From: Bacteroides sp.
Lineage (GTDB): Bacteria > Bacteroidota > Bacteroidia > Bacteroidales > Bacteroidaceae
Direction: 5' to 3'
Length of the DNA stretch: 9,548 nucleotides
Assembly (NCBI GenBank): GCA_021204375.1
Contig: JAJPZL010000358.1
Location: 1 to 9,548 of the forward strand
The notes beneath the pieces were generated by a model. The model did no database searches. It saw only the letters and a list, made by a program, of their open reading frames with translations, and had not been told where the DNA came from. A program made the translations under genes and the position numbers. Positions 1 through 9,292 of this stretch are shown here, one piece after another. Positions within the stretch are counted from its first letter, which is position 1. The number at the start of each line of letters is the position of its first letter.

Positions 1-768
<768 letters not shown>

Positions 769-780
769 AAGCTCATACTC

Positions 781-1505
781 ATGGCCCGACGTAATAGACA
801 AACATTAAAAAAAGTTTCAGTAAAGGGAAGAAACCTACTGAAAAAGATTTTGAGAATCTCATTGATTCTACTCTTAATATTCTGGATGATGGCTTTTCCC
901 GATCGGCAGAGGCTGGGTTGGAACTGGCTCCCTTATTGGGAGAGAAGCGGATAGTGCTATCTGTATACCGGGAGCCTGGTGATGCCAGGCCTCAATGGAA
1001 GTTCTCTGTCGGTGGTGGAGGAGAGTTGAAAATCAGTAAGTATGGCATAGCAGATTCCTCGCCCCTGTTGGTATTGCATCCGGATGGATCGGTTATCCTG
1101 GGAGAAAGGAATAGTAAGATTACCCTTGCCGGAGTGGTGGAAACCCCGGGGCGCAGGTGAACTCTCTTTTCCGGAAGTGTACCGGCGGATGGAAAGTGGC
1201 ACGATATGACCGAATGGCTGGAAGGGGTTTATGCATTGGAAGTGGTAGCGGCTGCCGGACGCCGTAACAGTGGTAAACATGCTATACTGGTAGCTACTGC
1301 AACACATTGTTTTGGAGCCAGATCCCGGATCCGGTATACCCGTTCCTATTATGGGCTTTCCATTCATCGGTTATCCCTTCGTTGAATCAAAGAGGGATTA
1401 AAAGCTCGTTTACAGATCAAGACTCTTTTTAATTATGATCATGGAATTGCTATTCACTACCATATAAGTAGTTTGTGGGATAATCCGTTGATGGAAAATA
1501 TATAA
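781..1505 (+). pseudogene. Contractile injection system tail/baseplate-associated protein, interrupted by one frameshift and two in-frame TGA codons
   Basis: ATG at 781 opens MARRNRQTLKK, then the frame is lost at a run of seven A (807-813). Adding one A continues as SFSKGKKPTEKDFENLIDS and LNILDDGF, and that frame stays meaningful to the TAA at 1503, about 241 residues in all. Within it, TGA occurs at 1158-1160, just before TLFSGSVPADGKWHD, and at 1383-1385, directly after LSLR, where I expect Trp. I recognise the RRNRQTLK / F-x-x-LIDS-x-LN / VPADGKWHD pattern as belonging to a protein that accompanies eCIS baseplate genes in Bacteroidota, but its exact role is not known to me. Its position between two wedge genes suggests a tail or baseplate-peripheral component. 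It is typed as a pseudogene because nonsense codons come on top of a homopolymer shift. An ATG-to-stop call would give only an 80-residue fragment (918-1160). Confidence 0.7.
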
Positions 1506-1508
1506 CTG

Positions 1509-3327
1509 ATGGGAATTACGGCAAGAGAAAAGAATGATAACTTTTATGATCGGTTGCAGGAACGAACCCTCAGGCGTATCCAGGAGTTGTGCGGAGAGGT
1601 GTGGACCGATTATAACGAGCATGATCCGGGCATTACGCTGGCCGATACCATTCATTATGCCCTGTATGAACTCTCTTATTTGCTGGATCTTCCTTTGGAG
1701 AGTTACCTGGGTATCCGGGAGAGAACACCGGAGGCTTATCGCCGGAAAGGATTCCTTGCTGCTGAAGAACTTTTTGCGGTATCACCGGTTACTCCTGCGG
1801 ATTATGAAAAACTGATCCTGAGATCCTTTGTTGCTGTTACAGGATGTTGCGTTTCTATAGATGAGGGACACTTGTACCGCATTGTTCTTCAAACGGTAGC
1901 GGGAGCAGACCGGCAGCAGATCAGGGAAGAGGTAGAACGGCTTTACCATGCGCACCGGAACCTTTGTGAGAATCTGGCAGCTCTCTCTTTTGTGGAAGAA
2001 CTCCCTCCCTCTATGCAGGAAGATCTTTCCGGATCACTTTTTTCTTCAGCATCCCCTCTCTCCGCAGGAGTCTTCCTGTCCTACTCTTCCGGATTCCTGG
2101 TACTCTGTAGTGCATCATCTGCCTGATTGTTACGAAGTCGGTGAGCGGGGAGTTTCAGGGGACGTAACCCCTGAGCAAAGAGTGGCGGCAAAGCAGTTGA
2201 AAGGCTATATGCTTATCTATGATCATATACTGTCTGATACCGTCCGGCAGGCAGCTCAGATGGAGAGGCTGCTGGATCTTTCCGGAAAAACTCCTTTGTA
2301 TGATCTGCCAGTAGTGCAGGCTCCTTCTGTGGATGAGATCATTGACCCGGAAAAAGCTGCCGGCCTTACCCTGCATACCGAAACCTCTTTTCAGATGCGT
2401 AAAGCTCGTTTTCTGGATATGCTGGATAGCATGTATGGAGAGGATACCCGGAAATATTACCGGAAGCTTGTTTTGCCTTTGCAGAATCAGGAACGGATCC
2501 GGCTTATAGAGGCTTTTCCCCGGCTCAATTGCGAACGTTTCCGGGCACCGGATCTTTTTACCATCGGATCTGTTTCCGGATTTTTCCGCTTTCTTTTAGC
2601 GATGGATGGAGTTTCGGGATCTCCTTCTCCCATTTCTGATGTGTTGGCAGGCTACTCTTTACGGTTGCTGGACGACTCACTTTTTTTATTCGTTACAGGC
2701 AGCATCTTTCTGTCCGGATAGTAGATCCCGGAAAACAGGAGGCGATGGAACCTGTTCCCGAAATAGAGGTTCCTTTTACTGCAGATCTGTATCCCCCGCT
2801 TTCCATGCGGATTCATTTACTCTGGTATAATCTGCTTTACGAAAGTTTTCTGCTGTATGGGACCGATCTGCACCATTATCGTATCCTTTCCCGTCAGACA
2901 AAAGGGGTCATTGCCCTGTTCCGGATACCGGGTACCCGGGAGTGGCTTATCATCGGGCATTTTTACGAAAAGGAGACCCTTATACACACTGTTAACCTGT
3001 TTTGTAGTTTTTTTGCGGGAGGTGAAATGACAAAGCCGGAAACTCTATCTGGTAGAACATCTTCTTTTCCGTGAAGAAGAAAAAAATATACTTACTCTGG
3101 TTATGCCCCGGTGGAGTAAAAACCTCCGGAAGCCGGGATACCTCCGGAAAGAAGCGGCAGAGCGTTTGCCGGTTCATCTGGAGATCCGTTTCCGGTGGCT
3201 CAGGCATGACACTATGTTTCGTTTTGAAAAACTCTACTATCAATGGCGGTATGTGCGGGCAGATAGTAACACGGAAAAGGCAGTTCAGGTTGCGGATGAA
3301 CTCTTTTCCTGTCTCTATCCTTCTTAA
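1509..3327 (+). pseudogene. Second baseplate J-like wedge protein (Afp12/Pvc12 position), broken by three frameshifts and an in-frame TGA
   Basis: The ATG at 1509 follows the previous stop by three bases. Residues 30-60 carry VWTDYNEHDPGITLADTIHY and a following YELSYLLDLP, a pattern typical of the second wedge protein in eCIS and of J-like tail proteins; YHAHRNLCENL follows near residue 150. The frame then shifts, most plausibly at T6 (2038-2043), into SVVHHLPDCYEVGERGVSGD and KQLKGYMLIYDHILSD. A second shift at T7 (2681-2687) leads to FFIRYRQHLSVRIVDPGKQE. A third at T7 (3008-3014), plus TGA at 3028-3030, precedes LYLVEHLLFREEEKN, the LVEH-[IL]LL-R signature expected near the C-terminus. 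It ends in TAA at 3325. The repaired product is about 605 residues. With the upstream J protein it should form the wedge heterodimer of the baseplate. Family assignment is fairly sure; the exact first break is not. Confidence 0.72.
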
Positions 3328-3341
3328 AAAGGACCTATCCG

Positions 3342-6220
3342 ATGAATTGTATTGGAAAAATAGTAGTTGATCTTATTTCGGAGAACGAAGAGTTTCCCCG
3401 TCACCTCTATGGAAGGTGGGACGCTCACTTGATACCTTTGCTGGAGAGAGAGGCCGATGAGATACTGCAAAAATATGATCGCTTTTCCCGGGTAGTTCAG
3501 ATAGATACTCTCTTGCTTGAGACAGGGACTCTTCCGGAGGAGGAGTTTGACACTCTTTTTTTCCTCTTTTCCGGCAACATCTGGAAGAGGCATTGAGAAG
3601 CTATTTGCAGAACTCTTTTTACCAGGGAGAAGCAGGTATTTCTTCTGCTGAAAACCTGCTGGATATTCTGTGCCGTTTTCTGCTACACGGTACTCTTCCC
3701 TGGAGTACGGAGAGCCGTTACCGCAGCTTCCCGGCTCTTTTTCTGGCTGTGCTTTCCGGATATGCTGCTGAGCTGAAACGGTTTCTTTTTACCTACGGCC
3801 ACTATACTGCCTTGCAGCAGCGTTTGGTCTGGCACCTGGAGGATCCGCAACTGGAAAGGGGAGTCAGGTTACTGGCTCCCGCTGAAAGTTTTTTATCTGT
3901 TCCTATATCCGCCTGCTACAGGTTAAGTATAAAGAGTTACAACGTCCCCTGATGCGGGAGGGTGATTACCGGAATTCTCTCTGGCAGATAGTCTATGCTT
4001 ATCTGTTGCACAATCGTGACTCCTTTTTTAACCGGAAGCATTTTGTCAGCTCTACTATTCATCGCATAGCCGGCCATTATAACCTTACTTATAGTGATCT
4101 GGTTCTTATTTTTACTTCCCGGCTTTATAGTTTGTCTTTACGGTATAGTATCCCTTCTCCCCTGTATCTGCTTCTTTTTCAGCTAAGGGAAGAGGTCGAA
4201 GAACAGGAGTGGGAACGGGCCTTTTTATATCCCACCCTCTTTCTGGAATGTGTGTACCGGAGACGGGAAGGAGAAGAAGTTACAGAGGAGATTCACCAGC
4301 CACTCGTCCGGTTGCGCAGACTCTTGAGCAGGCAGGAGAGTTGCCGCAGGTTTCTTCTTCCTCTTCGGGAAGAGGAGATCTTGCAGATAATCGCTCTCTT
4401 TTTGCCCGGAGAAGTTCCGTTTGTGAAAGGTACATCCGGGAATTGACCCGTCAAAAAGAGGAGGGTATCCTTCGGAGAAAAGCCGGCGGAGAATTCCGGT
4501 TGGTCAAATGGCAGATTCTTTTTCCCCTGTTACTGGAAAAGGAAGGGGTTGCTTTCAACCGGAAATATATGGTTGAACAGGTGCTCCGGGAAGTGGCTGC
4601 TCACTATAACCTGGCCTACCGTACCCTGCTTACCTATGTCTGTATATGGTTTTTTCCCAGAAACGATCCGGTGAGTTGGTCTCCATCTTTTTACAATTGC
4701 AACAGGAACTCTTTTTTCAGTACCCGGATAAAGAGAGCAGGCAGCAGGTTCTCTCTGTGGAAACTTTTATCGATAAGATCCGTCGGAAAGAGATTGGATA
4801 TGGCGATGAGACGGATAAACTTTTTAAAATTCTCTGCCAATCTTCCGGGCGTTACCGCATTCTCAGGCAACTCTCCGAAAAGCAACACTATTTCCTGGTC
4901 TCCACGCTTTTTCCCCTTTCGAAAGATATAATTTATGCATATATAAAGGGGTTGAACAGGCAAACTGTGAACGGAGTTTTACAAGGTAAAGCCGGTAGGG
5001 AGTTCTGTACTCTTAAATGGCATTTTATTTACCAGGTACTTACCCAAAGAGGTTCCCGGAGTTTCAATGAGGTATGGTTTGTAGAAAATACGCTTTCCGG
5101 GATAGCAGCCCGTTACAATGTTATACTTGCTGACCTGCTGACCTATTTTTATCACGATCCAGTCTCCGTCCATGTCCTGTTCCCGTATGCACTTAAAGAG
5201 GCGCTTGCCTATCTTTACCATACACATTGTACTCCTCTTTCTTCTTCGTATGCCGGCAGAAAAAAACAAAAGATGGTTTTGCTTTCGCTTCACAGACGTG
5301 CAGTTCGCTTTATTAGGACCTATCAGGAGTTGGTTGATCTCTCCGAAAAAGATATACGGAGATGGGAGGAGAAGAATTATCTCGCTCTCTTCCGGCTGGA
5401 ACCGGTATTGCAGACTCTCCGTTATCTGTTCCATTCTACAGGACAAAAGCCTGATAAAAAGATACTGTCTGTTCTTATTCGGGAAATCCTGGAAGAACTT
5501 TATGCACTTACGCCTGCTTTGCTGTTGATACAGCTACTGGAACAACTAATGCTTCGTAAATCTCTGTTATTAACCTCTGAATTGGTACAACAGGTCGGGA
5601 AACAGCAGGAAGCGCCTGCTCTTCTCTCTGAATCGCTCCGCCGGTACGGAGAACGGGTCGAAAAGCTTCTTTCCGATACTACTTCCTTATCTGCTTATAC
5701 CCACTCTTCCGCAGGACCGGTCTATACTTTTATAAACAATGCAGGGATTGTTTTACTGGCTCCTTTTCTCTCCGTGCTTTTTACAAGGTTGGGATTGGTA
5801 GAGAACGGGGTTTTCCGGGATCATCCTTCCCGGATAAAAGCAATCCATGCTATTCACCGGCTGGTCTATCCCGGAGAATTTTGCAACGAGCCTGATTGCC
5901 TGTTGAACAAATTATTGACCGGTACCGGATTCTCTGAACCTGTTCCTCCGCAACCGGATCTTTTGCCGGAGGAGATAGTTTTGGTCGAATCTCTACCGGA
6001 AGGAGTGCTGGCTCATTGGAAAAAGTTGAAGAACAGTTCTTCTCAGACCCTTCGGGAAGCCTTCCTGAAGCGGGAGGGTAAACTGGAAGAGCAGGTTGAT
6101 AAATGGGTGCTTACGGTAGAAAAAAAGAGTTACGATATGCTTATTGACTATATACCCTGGGGTTTTCGTACCCTCTCTTTTCCATGGATGCCTAAACCTC
6201 TTTTTGTACAGTGGAGATAA
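3342..6220 (+). CDS. Contractile injection system tape-measure protein, read in four segments through frame breaks
   Basis: The ATG at 3342 follows an AAAAAGGA ribosome site that overlaps the previous stop. The N-terminus CIGKIVVDL, then FPRHLYGRWD and DTLLLETGTLPEEEFD, matches the eCIS tape-measure family (CIS_TMP, Afp14-like), as does LLHGTLPW near residue 116. The reading frame must change at T7 (3556-3562), T6 (3889-3894), around A3/G2 (4426-4430) and T6 (4650-4655). Each needs exactly one added base, and 2879 + 4 = 2883 gives 960 residues plus stop. The last segment (4646-6220, 524 residues) is open without repair. Three 74-residue repeats lie at residues about 189-262, 365-438 and 535-608. 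The protein should fill the tube lumen during assembly and set its length. A purely conceptual reading gives fragments 3342-3596, 3593-3952, 3952-4446 and 4646-6220. Whether the breaks are real or sequencing errors is unresolved. Confidence 0.85.
3904..4125 (+). repeat. Tape-measure repeat module A (74 residues)
   Basis: First of three gap-free homologous 74-residue units. It begins YIRLLQ, has W at repeat position 27 (NSLWQIVYAYLL), FFNRKHFV at 42-49 and RIAGHYNLTYSDL towards the end. It is the most divergent in its first 25 positions but keeps W, FN and HYNL in register with B and C. Confidence 0.75.
4431..4652 (+). repeat. Tape-measure repeat module B (74 residues)
   Basis: Second unit. 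It begins YIRELTRQ, with RKAGGEFRLVKW ending at position 27, AFNRKYMV and REVAAHYNLAYRTLLTY. It lies immediately downstream of one frame break (4426-4430) and is ended by another (T6 at 4650-4655). Its start is 176 codons after module A once the missing base is counted. Confidence 0.8.
4940..5161 (+). repeat. Tape-measure repeat module C (74 residues)
   Basis: Third unit. It begins YIKGLNRQ, with GKAGREFCTLKW ending at position 27, SFNEVWFV and SGIAARYNVILADLLTY. It is closest to module B (KAG-x-EF-x-x-x-KW and LLTY shared) and starts 170 codons after it. The FNRK core is altered to FNEV here. Confidence 0.8.
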
Positions 6221-6233
6221 GTTTAATACACAT

Positions 6234-6240
6234 TAAAAGG
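6234..6240 (+). promoter_or_regulatory. Ribosome binding site deciding the ATPase start
   Basis: TTAAAAGG six bases before the ATG at 6247 supports that codon over the in-frame ATG at 6211, which would lie within the end of the tape-measure gene and has no comparable purine-rich site in front of it. Confidence 0.55.
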
Positions 6241-6246
6241 AATGTT

Positions 6247-7554
6247 ATGGAATCTGTTTTGTCTGCTTTTAAAGATATACTTCATACCGGTATGTTACAC
6301 TACCTGCAAAAAGAGGAACTCTCTATAGACCGGCTCTCTTTTACGGAGTGTGCCGGCAAGTTGTATGCTCCTTTCTGGAAAGATACCCGCTCCATGAATT
6401 TTGAAGAAGCTTTTCTGCTTACTCTGGCCTTAGTCCCTCACTTGGAACCCTGTGTGCTGGATCTGTTCTATGTGCAGAACCCGGTACTGCGCCGTCCTTA
6501 TACCGAGTTCGGAGGAATCCTGTCAAAAAGTAATTCCTCTTTTCTTCCTACTGCCCAGACTGCTGTTTTTCTGTTAACCCTGTTGACCGGTGTTACCCGC
6601 AAAGATCTCTTTTCTTTGTTAGGAAAAGAGCACCGTTTTTATAAAGAACGCCTGCTATGGGTAGAGGAGTCCCTGGAGGCAGAACCCTGGATAAACGGTT
6701 TATTGCGGGTGTCCGAAGCCCTCCCTATGCAACTCTCCGGAGTCTGTTACCAACCGGAATATTCCGTTCGTTTTCCTGCTACCTGGATCACTACTTCGCT
6801 GGAGTGGGAGGATCTGGTCCCTCCTCCCCAACTGGCTGAGGAGGTTGATGAAATAAATTACTGGATCGGTCGAGGAGAGGCTATTCTGGCAAAGTGGCAA
6901 CTGGGTCGCCTCCTTAAGCCCGGTTACCGCCTGCTCTTTTACGGTCCGCCCGGTACCGGAAAAACCCTGACTACCCTGTTGCTGGGAAAAACGGGTGGAA
7001 TGGATGTATACCGGGTGGATCTCTCTTCGCTGGTTTCCAAATATATCGGAGAGACCGAAAAGAACCTGGCTAATCTGTTTGATACGACTGCTCATCGTAA
7101 CTGGATCCTCTTTTTCGATGAAGCTGATGCGCTTTTCAGCGAGCGTACTGCCTCTGATAGTTCCAACGACTGGTATGCTAACCAGGAGGTTGCTTACCTG
7201 CTGCAACGGATAGAAGATTTTCCCGGTATTCTTGTGCTGGCTACCAATTTGCGCGGGAATATAGATAATGCCTTTTTCCGCCGCTTTCAGTCGGTGCTTT
7301 ATTTTCCGATGCCGGATGAAGAGCTCCGTTTTCGTTTGTGGAAAAAGATGATCCCCTGCTCGTGGGTGGAGGATGAGCAACTACTTTGGGAAGCAGCCAC
7401 CCATAAACTAGCGGGAGGGCATATTTTAAATGTGATACGTTCGTGTGCAGTAAAACTTCACCGAAACGGACTGGCTCTCCTTACCCGGGAGATCCTGCTC
7501 GAAGCCATTGCCCGCGAAGAGTCTAAAGAGGGTAAACTCATCACTTCTTTTTAA
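6247..7554 (+). CDS. AAA+ ATPase of the contractile injection system (Afp15/Pvc15-like)
   Basis: An intact 435-residue protein. I choose the ATG at 6247 because TAAAAGG lies six bases upstream and because the earlier in-frame ATG at 6211 overlaps the tape-measure stop. The N-terminal 200 residues are helical and eCIS-specific. The AAA module follows: Walker A GPPGTGKT at about 233-240, Walker B ILFFDEADALF with D291/E292, sensor-1 VLATNLRGNID with N334, and paired arginines FFRRF at 345-346 in the arginine-finger place. Such ATPases are a constant eCIS component, encoded just after the tape measure as here, and are thought to act in particle assembly in the cytoplasm and not to be part of the finished needle. 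The gap to the tape measure is 26 bases and to the next gene 10 bases. It is the only gene of the operon both complete and unbroken, and it contains no homopolymer longer than five. Confidence 0.95.
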   Translation: MESVLSAFKDILHTGMLHYLQKEELSIDRLSFTECAGKLYAPFWKDTRSMNFEEAFLLTLALVPHLEPCVLDLFYVQNPVLRRPYTEFGGILSKSNSSFLPTAQTAVFLLTLLTGVTRKDLFSLLGKEHRFYKERLLWVEESLEAEPWINGLLRVSEALPMQLSGVCYQPEYSVRFPATWITTSLEWEDLVPPPQLAEEVDEINYWIGRGEAILAKWQLGRLLKPGYRLLFYGPPGTGKTLTTLLLGKTGGMDVYRVDLSSLVSKYIGETEKNLANLFDTTAHRNWILFFDEADALFSERTASDSSNDWYANQEVAYLLQRIEDFPGILVLATNLRGNIDNAFFRRFQSVLYFPMPDEELRFRLWKKMIPCSWVEDEQLLWEAATHKLAGGHILNVIRSCAVKLHRNGLALLTREILLEAIAREESKEGKLITSF

Positions 7555-7564
7555 CTGTCAGGTT

Positions 7565-8836
7565 ATGAAACAACTATTGAGTATTTTTATCCTGTGGAGT
7601 ATTGCTGGTTATTTTTCTTCTCTGCATGGGCAGGCTTATGAGCCTTACTATAAATACGATCCGGATTATGAAGTCATTGTACGGTACGATACCATTGTTC
7701 GTTATGATACCTTTTATATCTCTACGCTTGAAGAGGTTATCCGCCTGTTTAATCTTTCGTTCGATGAGTTTGCTAAACAACTTCTGGATAAGATGGCCGA
7801 AACAGGGCAGGATTCTCTTACAGCAGAACAACTCTATCTCAATTACCTGCTTCCGATGCATTTTCCTTCGCAGGTGAGCCAGCGTTACATTGTACGAGAT
7901 TACCAGGTAGAGGCGGAAGAGGAAGAGATTCATCTTCACTCGCAGGATATCAATCTTCCTACCGGTATTTATCAGGATTCCCTGCAACTGGATCTGCTGG
8001 TTACTTTTCGGGGAGATAGGGAGACCGATCGTTTTTTCTCCTCTTCTTCGTTGCGGGCCTCCTGCCTGGAGCAGCTTTTTATGGCTGTTCATAATTTCCG
8101 GACCAGGCTATAAAGGGTGTTAACTTCTATTTTCCGAATTATTCTTTCCGGAAAAAAACATTCTATGACCCAGTTCATGAAATCGGCCAGTCTGGTTATT
8201 GATAGTTGCAGGCTCGAATCTATACGGGATATTCGTCTGTATGCAACTTTTGACCGGGAGAGGGAGGATCGTCACCGTAATTATCTTTATACACTTACCC
8301 AAATGACGGATAGTGTGATACTGGTCAACAGCAGGAGCGATGAATGGCCCCGGCAATCTATGGAGGTCCTCCGTAAAGAGGATGCAGTGGGTACCAACTT
8401 TTTTATTAAGATGTGGAATCAGTTCTACCTGGCCCGTTATTATACGACAACTTTCCCGGAAACGAATGATAAAGAACTGACAAGAGCCGATCTGCAGGCT
8501 CTTATTGATGCCGATTATCCCTATAACGGGTGGGAAACCTATCTCTTTTTTCTTCTCCTTCTCCTCTTTATATGGGCTGCTATTGGGGTGAGTTATGGTA
8601 TTTCACCGGTTTTCTCCTCTTTTATCCACCGTAAATCTGTCTATTTCTTCTCTTTTCTGATCCTGAGCAGTATTGAGGCTTATCTGCTCTTTTTCTGTAT
8701 GGTAGAGAATTTTTCGTTAGAGCAGGTCTTCTCCCTCAAAGGAGAGAATCAGGTTGCCCTGCTGATCATACTTTTACTTTTTATTTTTATTATTCCCGTT
8801 CTGTTCTTATTAAACCGGAAGCAGCAAAAGCCTTGA
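7565..8836 (+). CDS. Signal-peptide protein with three C-terminal membrane helices; probably one gene split by two compensating frameshifts
   Basis: The ATG at 7565 opens a signal peptide (MKQLLSIFILWSIAGYF, cleavage probably near SLHGQA). A doubled VRYDT motif follows at residues 39-49, then a soluble region of about 270 residues. Membrane helices lie at about 327-347 (ETYLFFLLLLLFIWAAIGV), 359-380 (FFSFLILSSIEAYLLFF) and 396-417 (VALLIILLLFIFIIPVLFLL), ending in a basic tail. A literal reading stops at TAA 8111 and restarts at GTG 8117, giving products of 182 and 239 residues. However, 8107-8157 in another frame reads AIKGVNFYFPNYSFRKK, which looks like real coding. One base missing near 8106-8107 and one extra A in A7 (8152-8158) would join everything into 423 residues. 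I do not recognise the family. Position ten bases after the ATPase implies co-expression with the injection system; a role in anchoring or release at the envelope is only a guess. Confidence 0.65.
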
Positions 8837-8847
8837 TATTCCGGGAA

Positions 8848-9240
8848 CTATCGGGAGACTTCACCGGCGGAACGTATCCGGGCGGTTATCTCCAGCAGTT
8901 CACGAAGATAGATCAGTGCAATTGAATCCCGGTAATATAAGATCAGCTTTTCCAGTCGATCTATTTCTACTGAAAAGTGGTAAAAACGGTTCAATACATA
9001 TTCTTTATCGGAATAATAGTAAGCTTTCCGGGAATTATAGTAATCGATCGGGGCGTAAAAACCGAGAAAAGAGTCGTTTTTCATCGCATAGATATCCAGT
9101 TGAATGGTTCGCCGGGTTACATTGAATCCTGTCTCTATCCGGCATCTCTCGATCATGTAAGATGATTTAACATACAATTGTTTTCTCAGTAATTCGTCAA
9201 TCATGTAATAGCGTGCTAATGCAAATTTGTTCTGGGGTAT
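8848..9240 (-). CDS. Short HTH transcriptional regulator related to WYL-domain regulators, no WYL domain
   Basis: A normal start at ATG 9204 would give 118 residues, but the frame is open and conserved-looking upstream: codons from 9240 read IPQNKFALARYY, very close to the MP-x-NK-x-ALxRY opening of Bacteroidota WYL-type regulators. The expected first codon is ATA (9240-9238) instead of ATG. The DNA-binding helix VTRRTIQLDIYAM lies at residues 41-53, followed by the wing region KAYYYSDKEYVLN. The family usually continues to about 300 residues with a WYL sensor domain; here TAG at 8848-8850 ends the protein after 130 residues. It converges on the injection operon with 11 bases between. It may be a DNA-binding remnant or a genuine short form. 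Its target is not visible. Confidence 0.65.
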   Translation of the reverse strand: MPQNKFALARYYMIDELLRKQLYVKSSYMIERCRIETGFNVTRRTIQLDIYAMKNDSFLGFYAPIDYYNSRKAYYYSDKEYVLNRFYHFSVEIDRLEKLILYYRDSIALIYLRELLEITARIRSAGEVSR

Positions 9241-9292
9241 AAGAGTAGTTTTTTATGATGCCCGGCAGGAGATATACGATCTGAATAAAAGG

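Noticed and set aside
957..1367. Minus-strand ORF of 136 codons
   Set aside because: It is antisense to the reconstructed second gene, whose sense frame carries recognisable motifs; the minus-strand product has no domain features.
1158..1385. TGA reassigned to Trp or Gly
   Set aside because: TGA ends the first wedge gene and the membrane-protein gene at plausible places, TGG is common, and frame breaks elsewhere already show that this sequence is unreliable or decayed.
3904..5161. Transposable element or CRISPR-type repeats
   Set aside because: The repeats are visible at protein level only, 74 residues long, widely spaced and in register with one gene; there are no short identical DNA repeats or spacers.
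6700..7380. Minus-strand ORF of 226 codons
   Set aside because: It lies wholly inside the ATPase, over its Walker motifs, and is a shadow caused by codon bias.
7574..8092. Minus-strand ORF of 172 codons
   Set aside because: It is antisense to the signal-peptide gene; the sense frame has a clear start, signal peptide and downstream membrane helices.
8837..8847. Bidirectional terminator between the convergent genes
   Set aside because: Eleven bases with only the small palindrome TTCCGGGAA nearby and no adequate stem plus T-run.
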